Shown piece after piece: positions 45,016 to 55,531 of a stretch of DNA of 64,000 bases. A program made the translations under genes and the position numbers. Origin of the DNA: Narthecium ossifragum (Eukaryota; Streptophyta; Magnoliopsida; Dioscoreales; Nartheciaceae); contig OY986968.1 of NCBI GenBank assembly GCA_963920575.1, positions 6,131,485 through 6,195,484 on the forward strand, in the 5' to 3' direction. Every line of letters starts with the position of its first letter. Within the stretch, counting starts at the first letter, position 1. A model generated the notes under the pieces. It saw nothing but the letters and a program-made list of their open reading frames with translations. It did not search any database and had not been told where the DNA came from.

Positions 45016-45089
45016 GCAAGTTCGACCGGAGCGCACGTCCCTACTTGCTTCATTCACTGTTCGTATTCGAGTGTCTGTTCGTATTCCCA

Positions 45090-45425
45090 GTCGAAAGTAA
45101 CTACCAAAAAATCTGGAAAGTAACTATCAAAAAAGCTGGAAAGTAACTACAAAAAATAACAAAATTATGGCGGAAAGTAACTCTTATTCGACGTCGAAAA
45201 TAACAAAATTGTGGCGGAAAGTTAGTTTTCAGTTTTTTTTCGTAGTTACTTTCCAGTTTTTTTTAGTTACTTTCCAAATTTTTTGGGGGAAATTCACTTT
45301 CCAATATTTTGGTAGTTACTTTCCGCCACAATTTTGGTATTTTTGGGAGTTATTTTCATTTTTTTTGGGAAATAACTTGTAACAATTATAGAAATCATGG
45401 TAAGTTACTTTACATTTTTTTGCAA
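45090..45425. repeat. Inverted array of GGAAAGTAACTA / TAGTTACTTTCC
   Basis: The left part (45096-45225) carries GGAAAGTAACTAC repeatedly with CAAAAA spacers, and GTGGCGGAAAGT. The right part (45235-45330) carries the complements GTAGTTACTTTCC and ACTTTCCGCCAC. The whole can fold back around about 45230. Looser TACAAGTTACTTTTCATG repeats continue to 45560. Non-coding. Confidence 0.75.
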
Positions 45426-45639
45426 TTGTACATGTTACTTTTCATGTGTACAAGCTACATTTGTACAAGTTACTTTTCATGTACAAGTTAGTTTTCAGTA
45501 GTTTTGCAGTTGTACAAGTTACTTTGCATGTATACAATTTGTGAAAAATTTGATTGTCAATTACGAAAAGTAACTACTGGGAGACATAATTTACTTTTAA
45601 AAAAAAAAGGGCGACGCTATCGCAGGAGGAGATCGGCGA

Positions 45640-46350
45640 CGAAGAAGACTTGATCGACAACGGGGAGCCGGGGAAGACTGGATTGGCGACAGGGGAGCCT
45701 GGATCGGCGACAGGGAGACTGGATCGGCAGCAGGGGAGTCTGGATCAGCGATATAGAAGCTTGGATCGGCGACGGGGCACCCTGGATTGGCGACGAGGAG
45801 ACTGGATCGACGGAAGGGAAGCTTGGATCGGCGCTGGGGAAGCCTGGATCGGCGATGAGGAGACCAGATCGGCACTGGGGGAGACTGGATCGTTGACGAG
45901 GAGCCGAGGAAGACTGGATCGACGACTGGGAAGCCTGGATCGACAACGGGGAAGCCTAGATCGGCGATGGGGAGACCGTATCAGCGCCGGGGGAGACCGG
46001 ATCTGTGAGGGGGGGACCGGATCGACGATGGCGGGACCGGATCAGCGACGGGGGAGCCATGATCGATGACGAGGGAGCCTGGATCAGTGGCGGGGGAGCC
46101 TGCATCGGAGATGGGGAAAACGGATCGGCGACGAGGAGCCCGGATCGGCGACGGGGAGCCCGAATCGGCGACGGGGAGCCCGAATCGGCGACGGGGAGCC
46201 CGGATCGGCGACGGGGGGCCCAGATTGACGATGGGAGCCCCCGATCGGCGACGAGGGAGCCCAGAACGGCGACGGTGGAGCCGGGATTGGCGACGGGGGA
46301 GGCGGGGAAGCCTGGATCGGCGATAGGAAGCTGGGGACGAAGGGGGAAGA
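45640..46350. repeat. GC-rich minisatellite, 20-22-bp unit (CGGATCGGCGACGGGGAGCC)
   Basis: About 30 degenerate copies. Five nearly identical 20-bp units run from about 46130 to 46220, while outer units vary in length. All six frames are open because of the composition (DRRRGSLDWRR-like translations), but these are not genes. A 13-G run follows at about 46370-46385. Confidence 0.92.
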
Positions 46351-47019
46351 AGGTGGCGGCGATCGGATCCGGGGGGGGGGGGGGGCGCCGGCAGGGGCTG
46401 AGGTGGGGGATTATAGGGGGGCTGGGGGGTTATAGGGAAATTAGCTGGGGTAAGTAGGGGTATTTCCGTCCCATAGAGGTATGAGGCCCTATTGTCATAC
46501 CACATTTTTTTTAGCCCCTATTGACAAATCTCCCAAAATTTTAATAGTAAATTTCACATAATTTTGATAAAATTTTAATATAATTTTACATAATTTTATG
46601 AAAATTTTAATATGATTTGACAATGAACATAGTTAATCACAAAATCAATAATAAACAAGCTTATAGTGACCAATACACGTTTGTCGCGGAAACACCATTA
46701 TTGCGGTTACGAGAACTTTCAAACAGGGTACACAATTAGCTTTTGGCAAACAAGTTTTAGCGACGCATTGGCTTCGGTCGCCTAAACTCACATGCCCTCA
46801 TTGTCATATTTACCAGAGTCGCTGCTATATTGCTTGCCTCTATGAATTTTGTCGATATAGTTTGGGAAAAATGGAGAAGGTATCCAATCCTGCATGCATT
46901 GAAGAAATACATGTTATAATTCCAAATTGTTTAGCATTTGAGAGGCATCAATAAGTATTATTTCACTGACTTACTAGCAAAGTTGATTAGCTCAAAGCTA
47001 CATTGACACGATATAATTT
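46351..47019. other. Unassigned sequence before hAT relic
   Basis: 46390-46540 has GGGGG-rich and then AGGCCCTATTGTCATACCAC-like sequence resembling a transposon end. 46541-47019 is AT-rich with no convincing frame; it may include the hAT 5' exons in decayed form. Confidence 0.35.
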
Positions 47020-48318
47020 GCATATTCACAATATGCAAGGTCAAGGGTATGATGACGCGAGCAATATGCGTGGTGCATGGGATGGTTTGCAGGCTTTGTT
47101 CCTTAGAGATTGTCCATATGCCCATTATGTATATTGATTTGCCCATCGATTGCAGCTAGCATTAGTTAGGGTTGCAGAGAAGGAGCAGACAATTTGGGTT
47201 TTTTTCTCAAAGTTGACTACTATTGTGAATCTTATGAATTTTTCTTCAAATCGTCATTCAGAGTTACAGACTGCTCAAAGCATTGAGTTTGCTCGTTCTC
47301 TATCTAGTGGAGAACGCGAGACTGATAGAGGAGTTAATCAGGTTGGTACATTGCAATGAGTTGGAACTACCCAGTGGAGCTCTCACTATGATTCTATTTG
47401 CGACATAGTTGATATCTATCGTGCACAATTAAAGTGCTTTAAGGCATTATGAATGATGGTTCCTCCAACTCTATATGTTGGGAAGCTGCAGGTTCTTTAA
47501 TGGTAATGAAGCCATTTGATTTCTTGTTTACCTTACACTTGATGCATAAGATTATGAAAATTACAAATTTGCTTTGTCGGGCCTTGCAACAAAAATCACT
47601 TAACATCTTAAATGCAACGGATCTGCTCTCTGCAACAAAAGCATTGCTTCAAGAGTTGACAAATGATGGCTTCGATGTTATCCTTCAACATGTTATATCA
47701 GTTTATGAGAATTATGACATTAATTTACCTGATATGAGTGCCCATTCTAAACAAGCCGGTCGTTCTTGCCAGCAAAAAGGTCCCATCTCAGTTCACCATC
47801 ATTATCATTATGATATATTTAATGCTGTAATTGATTTTCAATTGGAAGAATTGAACACTAGATTCACTAACAATGCAGTTGAAGTTCAAATTGTTAAACA
47901 TCGATCAAATTTGTAGTTTAGTGGAGAAATTTTACCCTGCTGATTTTACTGGACAAGACATGTACCATTTGAGATGCTAGCTTGAACATTATAAACTCGA
48001 TGTGTTTTCTTATGCAAAGTTTCAGAATTTATTCACCATTTTTGAATTATGTCAACAACTAGTTGAGACAAATAAGTCACAACACTACAATATGATCAAT
48101 AGGTTAATTCGCCTTTTGTTAACTTTACATGTTTCCATAGCCACTACAGAATGAGCATTTTCAGCTATGAAGCTAGTTAAGATTGTTATTCACAATAAAA
48201 TGGACGAGGATTTTTTGACAGTGTCTATAACTATCTACATCAAGAGAGAGCTTGCTCAAAATATTGATATAGATGAGATAATTGATGAATTCTATGCTGA
48301 AAAGAATCGTCGGGCATA
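47020..48318 (+). pseudogene. hAT transposase (DUF4371/dimerisation) C-terminal half, decayed
   Basis: In changing frames the plus strand reads QGYDDASNMRGAWDGLQALF, DCPYAHYVY, FAHRLQLALVRVAEK, TTQWSSHYDSI, and at the end VEKFYPADFT, LTLHVSIATTE, AFSAMKLVK and IDEFYAEKNRRA. These are the conserved landmarks of TTF/DUF4371-type hAT transposases, the last ones forming the hAT dimerisation region. At least three stops and several frameshifts are present. It is the same class as the relic at 16843-21753 but covers the other half of the protein, so it is a different insertion. No terminal repeat was identified with confidence. Confidence 0.82.
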
Positions 48319-50103
48319 ACTTCGATAGTGTGAGTTTACGCATGTTAATTTATTCACATTTGTTTACTCGTTCATCAAAATGTTTGCTAGGCATATGATT
48401 GGAACCATGTTTGTCACCCTGATTTATTTCATGACACTAGTACTTAGTTCTTAAAAATACAATTTCACAATTATTCTTACTAGATGATTAAAATGGATCC
48501 TGAAAAGCAAAATAGAGATTTGTCGTTTATCAAATATTGATTTATTTGACTTAAACAAGTATTCCATTCTTGCAGGACACCCATGGGTTCAAGGCTTCAA
48601 GTTAATGTCGTGGCTCCTGATAGCCTTTTAATTTTGATGTTTTGTCTATCTTAAAAGCAATTTTCTACAATGTACAACCTAAAGAAAATGGCCCTGAAAT
48701 GTAACTAGTTGCATAATTGAGAGATTAGACCCTACTTGCAAATTTTTGTTTTCAAAATTATTTTACTGTTTAGAATGTGCTTTGAATGTTGAGAACACTA
48801 CTTGAGCATTTACTGTTTGGATTCCATCACTTATTCTTGTGTAGAGTAACAGTAACTGAAACATAGAAGCAAGCTTTTTGAAATCCATTAGAGATCTTAC
48901 ATTAGAATGTGAGCTTATGATTGGTATAGTTTCGATCAAGCAAATCATTAGGAAAGCGTTAGCCTGAACATGACTTTAAATCGTGTATCGGCCTTTGCTC
49001 GCCTCGGTGACCTATCACATACACTCTCGCCAATGACACCTCATTTTATTTTTTAATTAAATAAGCCTTTTACCCATGTTTTTTTTAGGGTGTGGGGACG
49101 CAAATGCCTTGCATTTCAACCAAATTTGGAGGCGTGGGGGTTGGACCCCACGACAAACCCTTTACCTCTGGCATATAGAGCTACTTAAGGGAACAGGTAC
49201 AGGTCGAAATCCAACCCAAAATCATTTTAGATCGTTCCAAATTTTAAAACCACTGTTACTAATCCACATAGGCTACTTACAACTCCTGTTACTAATCAAA
49301 ATGAGCTACTTACAAGTTCGAAAACCAATTACACTCTCAATAATAAAAAAATAATTCCGCGAAACTTATTGAACGTGTAGAAATTCCAAAACCAGCGAAA
49401 AACCCTTCCATTCTAAATGGCCATGGATCGACCCCAACTAGCCCAAATCAATCTAACTAGGCCCATCACATACCAGACAATCTGCATCATTAGCTAATTC
49501 TATATTAGATCCTCACACACAATCCGTTTCCTTTCAAAGGGGAACCATCCGATGGCCTCCCAACTCCTCAAACACCTGTAAACCCTTTCCAAATATTATG
49601 ATTATGGTTATGGTTAATTAAGGTCATTTGGGCTAAGGCCCGTCTCCTTTTTTTTTCACCTTCTTTTGCCTTTCCAATACTCCACTCCTCCTCGTATCTA
49701 CCGTACCCACCCACCGAGTATCCTTTATGAAGCCCACTCTTATTGTGCCTCTGACTGCATGCACACATAGACCAAAACAGAGGAAAAACAGGGTTGTAGT
49801 ATTAGTGGAAGACTCAAAAATTTGAGCCAAACACAGATCAGGTTCCACATATCCAACGAGGTCTAGTTAAAACTTGTGTATTATGGTTATGACAAATGTG
49901 AAAGTTCTTCACGATAAGATTCTTAGAAAATATTTTCCGAACAATGGAATATAAGGAAATGATAGACTACCATAAGTTGTACAATTTTGTGGTCAACTAT
50001 TGATTGCTTCTCCATTACTACAATAATAGTCCTATAGCTAGATGTCATTGCCATTGGTTCAGATGGCATCTTGGTTGTCAAACAAGACCTGACTACCACA
50101 ACT
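48319..50103. other. Low-feature region, possibly host intergenic DNA
   Basis: No repeats shared with the rest of the window and no domain-bearing frame. 49000-49160 holds sequence that may be the hAT 3' flank. 49380-49620 and 49800-50100 have ordinary composition and lead up to the SABATH-like exon. Confidence 0.4.
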
Positions 50104-50183
50104 ATGGATGTGCAGCAAGTTCTTCGCATGAATGGTGGAGACTCCATTGTTACTTACGAAGGAAAATACTCAAATGCCAGCTA
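50104..50183 (+). pseudogene. SABATH-type methyltransferase first-exon-like fragment
   Basis: ATG at 50104 begins DVQQVLRMNGGDS, then TYEGKYSNAS and a stop. M-x-V-x-x-VL-x-MNGG is the typical start of SABATH carboxyl methyltransferases (salicylate/jasmonate type), where the first exon is short and ends close to this point. The expected splice donor is replaced: CCAGCTAATG instead of CAG/GTAATG. No second exon with the SAM-binding motif is visible before the gap at 50507. It is either a dead first exon or a chance resemblance; only about 20 residues support it. Confidence 0.4.
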
Positions 50184-50506
50184 ATGTACTTCCCTCATCT
50201 CAAATGATTAAAAATCATTGATTCAAACACGTGACACCCATCCAACAAATTACAATCATAGTACCTGTAGTATCATACGGACGCGACATGTGGATGACTT
50301 GAGTGGAACCATCGCGTACAAGGCCACGCAAGAAAAGAAGCGTTGGTTAGTGAGAACAATACGCACAATAAATCCAAAAATGCGATGCCTGAGACGTTGA
50401 TCTGTCCTCCCTCGCCCAATCTCTGGCTCAAAAAGGGAATTATAGTTTAAGTACACCACCAATCCGGGAGCCAAACGGCCTCCATGTCAAGTCACTTTAT
50501 GAAGTC

Positions 50507-50706
50507 NNNNNNNNNNNNNNNNNNNNNNNNNNNNNNNNNNNNNNNNNNNNNNNNNNNNNNNNNNNNNNNNNNNNNNNNNNNNNNNNNNNNNNNNNNNNNN
50601 NNNNNNNNNNNNNNNNNNNNNNNNNNNNNNNNNNNNNNNNNNNNNNNNNNNNNNNNNNNNNNNNNNNNNNNNNNNNNNNNNNNNNNNNNNNNNNNNNNNN
50701 NNNNNN
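50507..50706. other. Assembly gap, 200 N
   Basis: Exactly 200 undetermined bases, probably a placeholder length. Flanks TATGAAGTC (before) and TACGAAGTC (50919-50927) suggest that a MITE lies across the gap. Confidence 0.99.
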
Positions 50707-50918
50707 CCCATTTTGGCCGTTTCATATGATGCACGAAATCAGCTGAAAATGCATTGTGTGATGCATACGTCGCGTGATGCGCCGTGCGAACCAAATAGTG
50801 GATCGGAGTATCAAGGTACATCGCACGATGCACCCTGCGAACCAAACAGGGGATTGGTGCATCAGGGTGCATCGCACGATGCGATGCACCTGATGCACCC
50901 AAACCAAACAACCCCTTT
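50707..50918. mobile_element. hAT-type MITE, right part
   Basis: The right end is CCAAACCAAACAACCCCTT, the complement of AAGGGGTTGTTTGG. It is followed by TACGAAGT, matching TATGAAGT on the other side of the gap at 7 of 8 bases. Internal palindromic motifs GTGCATCGCACGATGCACC recur three times (about 50750-50900). The left end is inside the gap. No coding sequence. Confidence 0.6.
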
Positions 50919-50930
50919 ACGAAGTCATTA

Positions 50931-51725
50931 ATCCCGTAGCTGAACAACCTCGAGGTCAGACCGTCCGATGAAGTTGAACATGACGCCCATATCACATCCC
51001 CAGGACCAATCTGACTACCTCCACTAGTGGAAGAATAGGGAGTGGAGCCGAAGGTTAGCTAAACAGTTTATTTAAGGAGGTTACGTGACAGGATTTCAGC
51101 AAGATCCGACCCACGATAAGGACTACGAAGGGTCATGGGTCGTGGGTGATGGTTAGCGGCTAGCCACGTGGAGGTGACAACTGGGAGATATAAAGGCCTC
51201 CAAGTCAGAAGAGAAAAGGACTTCCGACTCAAATCAGACTCTTTCCTTGTTACTACCTTAGTTACTATAGTCCAGTTTTAGCTTGTAACCTTAGAAGCAT
51301 AGAAGCTTTCATTGGAGCTGTAATTTCTAAGTTGTTGTTTCAATGGAAGTTCTTAAATTTCCTTACTTTATTTTATTTCCTTGTTTTTGTTTAATTCTAG
51401 GAGTAGCACGGTTACTCTAGAAATAACATAATCATTCTTAGAAGTACTGCAGTTACTTGTAGGCGTAACGTAACTTCTAGGCGTAGTATCCTTACTCTAT
51501 GAGTAGCATCATCTTTAGGAGCATCATAGTTATTCTAGGAGTAATTGAATCATTAAAAATTTACAAAAATCCACTTGCATTTGGACCTAAGCATTTCTCT
51601 AAAAGTCCTCTTAATTGAGACACGACAGAATCTACACACCCTTTTTAATCACTCTTGGCTATACTTGGCATACCTCATGTGCATGGGGACCACGTATCCA
51701 TCTCGGGTACAATTTTTGAGTAACA
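50931..51725 (+). repeat. Probable LTR of a Tat-like element (left boundary uncertain)
   Basis: Ends TTTTTGAGTAACA at 51725, followed at 51733 by TGGTGACCACAGTGGAAG, the kind of primer-site sequence seen in Tat-lineage elements. A TATA box (GATATAAAGG, 51186-51195) and repeated GGAGTARC(A/G) motifs (51400-51550, TTCTAGGAGTARCAYNRTT type) are present. The left end could not be fixed. Confidence 0.55.
51400..51560. repeat. Short tandem repeats, TCTAGGAGTAGCA type
   Basis: About eight degenerate ~20-22-bp units (CTAGGAGTAGCACGGTTACT, CTTAGAAGTACTGCAGTTAC and others) in the LTR downstream of the TATA box. Confidence 0.7.
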
Positions 51726-52642
51726 CGCCTTTTGGTGACCACAGTGGAAGGCAAAAAATGGCACTTAGGTCTACAGTCATCGATCCACATGATCGATATG
51801 ACCCAGATGATCAACAACCCGACCAAAACCCACGAAATTCATCCTCAACAACTAACAAGCATGGCGACGATTTCCAACAAAGCTAGCATCGAGAAATCAC
51901 CGCTGAATTTCGAAAAACCGTAGATGAAATAAAGGCCATGCATAAGGAGAACCTAAACCCAGCGATTGACGACCTCACGGCAACCATTCTAGCCAAATTT
52001 CAAACAACCCACTCAAATGCTCGAGAACTGATGTCTCAGGACATACAAGAGGTCATGGGAGGGATAGATAAGGCCATAGGGTCCCAGAAACAGTTCTCAT
52101 AACACATTCGTCAAACCATCTTCAAGATGGGCGTCTTCATGACAGACAGAACCCAACTCCAAGCTAACAGGGTGATCGAAGAAGTCACCCATGTTCTAGC
52201 TGATACCACCACCTCCAGCCGAACAAGTAGCAAAGGAGGTAGTGGTTGGATTAGAGTCTATCCTTGATAGACACGCTGAGCTCAATCGAAAGATTTATGA
52301 TGAAGCACTCAGGTCTGGCCCCTCGGCTATCCCGACAAATGATGTACGAACCATCCCTCGAGGGCTTGATGTCCCAAGTTCGAGTAGTCAACCACTGTCT
52401 CTGGGATACCCCAACCCGACCTCAAACATCTCCCCTCAAGGATACGTAGATCCATGTGGATCGAATGGACCCATGGTAAATATCAGAGGGCCAAGGCTAT
52501 GGGCGCCCGCATCCTAATGTGGTGACCCGAGTTTATGATGAGTTCTTGGACCCAAACCCGATCGGCTACCCACTGAGGAAAACCAGTCCAATGGGAATCC
52601 CGAGTGGGCAACAAGGCCCACCAGGTAATCTTGGAGGGTTAC

Positions 52643-54802
52643 TGTGAGGGCCCGTCCCTCAGACCTGACTCGACCACGTGGGTCGAGAGCCGGTTTCCTG
52701 TCGATTTGGTTCCGCGTCGGGCACGATCGGGCGATCGTGTGGCGGTTTGGACCCCGGGGGCATTTTGGTAAAAATACCAAAATGCCCCCTGGTGGTCGGT
52801 TTCACACCCGCGTTGCACCCACGGCCTTGGATTGTTGTATGTGGTTGTTTAGGATGGTTAGGCGGAACCGGGATCGGAAGATCCCAGCTCGGGCGCGCTA
52901 GAGCTCGCTATCGGGCTCGTTAGCGGGTCAACGGGTTTTTGGCCCGTTAGAGAGGATCCGGCCCATTAGGGGCCTGGTGAGTGGAGGGTGGTTGGAGCAG
53001 TTGGCTCCAACCCTCACCCGCTCCCCTCTCTTCTCTCCTTCCCTTCTTCTCTGCCTTTGGCTGGTTCTTCCTTCTCTTCTCCACCGACGTCTCCCCTTCT
53101 TCTCCCCTTCTTCCCTCTCCTTCGGCTGGGCTTGAACTTGGAGGGGATGAGTAGCGGATCTTCGTGGCAAGGTTGGCTGGACACGTGGAGAAGCTGGGAT
53201 TGCGTTTAAGGTAGGTGTTTCTACCTCGATCCTTGGATCGGGTTCTACTAGGTTAGGATGTTTGTGTTTTTGCTGTGAATACCATGATAGCATGCTTGTA
53301 GATCCTTGCCTATGTAATGTAGCTCATTCCTTGTATTCTTGCATTGCAAAACTGGTGTTATAATGGTTAGTTTCCGTATCTCACGGTTTCGTCGGTGTTT
53401 GGTTTTCCGACCTAAAATTGGATTTAACCGTTAAAAACTGGAGTTCTTTATACCATTAGTTTCCTCACCTCAAAATATACTTGCTTGCAAAATTTGATTG
53501 TATTCTAACATGTTTTGATTCTTGAAATCTTAGAATTAGGATTTCTGGTATTTTGCGTCTGGAGCTCGACGGTCAATCGGTGCATCGACCGTCAGCTCGA
53601 CGGTCGATCTGTGTATCGACCGTCATGCTTTAATATACTTACTCTGGGCCTGACGGTCGACCGTCGGATCGACCGTCGCATCGACCGTCGGGCTCTGTCG
53701 AGATTTTGGCTTCCCAGGGTCGATGCATGGATCGACCGCGGGATCTCCTTCTTTTCCCTTTTACCTGACGGTCGACCGTCGGATTGACCGTCGCATCGAC
53801 CTTCAGACTCTATTCGATTTTGGGCTTCTCAGGGTCGATGGGTCGATCGACCGTCGCCCTTGGTTTTTCTTCGCATGGGTCTCACAGTCGATCTCAGGAT
53901 CGACCGTGGCATCGTCCGTGGCCTCACGGTCGATGCACGGATCGACCGTCGCATCGACCGTGAGCGCCTGAATAGTATTTTCTGGGTTTTCTTGGACGGA
54001 TTTGGTTTGGGATTAGTACCTAAGCATGTTGGGAAGCATGTAGGGGGATTTGATGGGGTTTTCAAGGGGTTTTCCCTCGGGTTTGAGAATCGATTCATGT
54101 GACTTATTTTTTTGGTAAATATATGGCTTTGCTTGCATTTAAATACCTGTATGATTGTAATTAAATGATTAGTTGTTTGCTTAGCCATTAACTAGCTATG
54201 AGTGCTAGTTAATGAGAAATTGTGGAACCTTAGACCCTTGCCGGCGAGTGCCGAGGGCTATTGTATACTTGTTGAACTTATAACTGTTGATGTGACATAT
54301 AGAGACATCTAGGATTAGATGCTTGCTTAAGCTCATGCATTGTATGCATTAGAGGAATTTGAGGTTAGGCGGGCGATGTCTTGGGTCGCCGATCCGAGGC
54401 TCTCGGGTAGCTCGGATCTAGCCTTAGGACCGTGGCTGGGTAGTCAGGATTAGGGTGTGATTGTCGATCTGAATCTCTGATGATTGAGGATTGCGATAGT
54501 CGGCTTGAATCTTTGTTTAAGGTTTAGAGGTCGTGTTGTCTTCCAAGCCCAAGTGCTAAGGATGCAACCGAGGAGTTCCCGACGTGGTCCCCAGGCAGTG
54601 GTATCCCTGCTGGGTAAGGGTTAGAGCCTGCATGTTACTGTTTCCGTGGTCCTCCTGGTAACATGTTCAGGAGAGAGGTTTCATGACAGGAACCCTTGGG
54701 ACATCGGTGGGTTATGGGACCCGTGGCATCCTTTATACTTAGGCTGGGGGACAACACTGTTGTTGTTTTCCTCCCTTCAGTGTGCCGTAGAGTAGAACCC
54801 TA
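52643..54802 (+). repeat. Del-type LTR, 3'-truncated (about 2,160 bp)
   Basis: Starts TGTGAGGGCCCGTCCCTCAG. It matches 11715-10690 (minus) closely over the first ~1 kb, then the common distal part (GCTCATGCATTGTATGCATTAG, CCGAGGCTCTCGGGTAGC). It stops after GTAGAGTAGAACCCTA at about 54802, short of the usual TGTGACA end, where gag sequence of the host element resumes. A donor-like AAGGTAGGTGTTTC is at 53209; the acceptor-like block seen in sister LTRs is missing. Confidence 0.8.
53565..53965. repeat. GACGGTCGA/TCGACCGTC palindrome cluster
   Basis: About ten TCGACCGTC or GACGGTCGA sites arranged as inverted pairs, such as GACGGTCGATC..TATCGACCGTC (26 bp overall, near 53598), separated by unrelated 40-70-bp spacers. 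Located downstream of the LTR leader. The related cluster in the LTR at 55532 is 56355-56555; in the fused LTRs it is 10640-10810. Confidence 0.88.
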
Positions 54803-55384
54803 GAGGTCAACCCGAGCATCCTCAATGCCATAACTTGGGTAACGAGGAGTGGAGGGTCCCGCCTCTGAGACCCCAGCATCCTAACTGTGAGAGGCCCCGA
54901 CCTGAGCCGCCTCGACTTGAGGTAGATTATATTGCTCAAGTAGTAGAACAAAAGTATAGGCCTAGGATCCCTAGGGTTGATCGAGCTACACTTCGGAAAC
55001 AATACCCATATTACATTAGTAGGGAACACCCGTATCCCACAACTTCAGGATGCCAGAGTTCACTTTTTTCTCAAGGGACAACGATATATCGACCCTACAA
55101 CATCTGGCTAGGTTTACTTGCCAATGTCGTGAATATGAGGATAATGATTTCCTCAAACTCCAGATCTTTCATACATCACTTACCGGGTCGGCTTTCACCT
55201 GGTCTATTAATCTTCAACAGAATTCAATCTTCACCTGGGATGACTTACAAAGTCAGTTCCAGGCTTATTTTTTCAAGACCGACCCTGGGATCTCCATGGC
55301 TCATCTCGCTCGGATCCGACAAAAGTCTGGGGAAACAACTGAGCAATTTATCTCCCATTTCCATCGAGCCAAAATTAAATGTAA

Positions 55385-55531
55385 TGTGAGAACCCGTACC
55401 TCCAACCCAGTCTGGTTTTGTTGTTTGGCTCGGTTGGCCTTGGGATGCGATCGGATGATCGCATCGCTGGTTTTGGACCCGAAGGGTAATTTGGTAAATT
55501 TGAGCATTGGCGGTCGGTTTCACACCCGCGT
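55385..55531 (+). repeat. Del-type LTR, 5' fragment (host of nested LTR)
   Basis: TGTGAGAACCCGTACC to CACACCCGCGT, collinear with the first 147 bp of sister LTRs. The remainder continues at 57836 after the nested solo LTR. Confidence 0.8.

Larger units (their letters stand above)
51758..55384 (+). pseudogene. Tat-like gag, split by a Del-type LTR
   Basis: Begins at ATG 51758 (ALRSTVIDPHDRYDPDD) and continues with stops as a gag leader (AEFRKTVDEIKAMHKENL, DIQEVMGGIDKAI, RTIPRGLDVPSSSSQPLSL) to about 52642. Sequence 52643-54802 is LTR. Gag resumes at 54803: STLQHLARFTCQCREYEDND, LTGSAFTWSINLQQNSIFTW, LQSQFQAYFF and MAHLARIRQKSGETTEQFI, a clear Retrotrans_gag domain. It ends at 55384 where another Del-type LTR begins. 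Stops at several sites make it non-coding. No pol follows in the window. Confidence 0.75.

Noticed and set aside
28432..45024. 9-bp target-site duplication for the Mutator-like element
   Set aside because: ATTAGGGCG and GCAAGTTCG do not match, and shifting the ends by a few bases did not help. The element call rests on the inverted termini and gene content.
45597..46505. Long arginine/glycine-rich and proline/serine-rich frames on both strands
   Set aside because: All frames are open because the sequence is a short-unit GC-rich minisatellite; translations mirror the repeat.
52643..54802. Fourth solo LTR
   Set aside because: It lacks the TGTGACA end and no 5-bp duplication of the left flank (GTTAC) follows, so it is called truncated.
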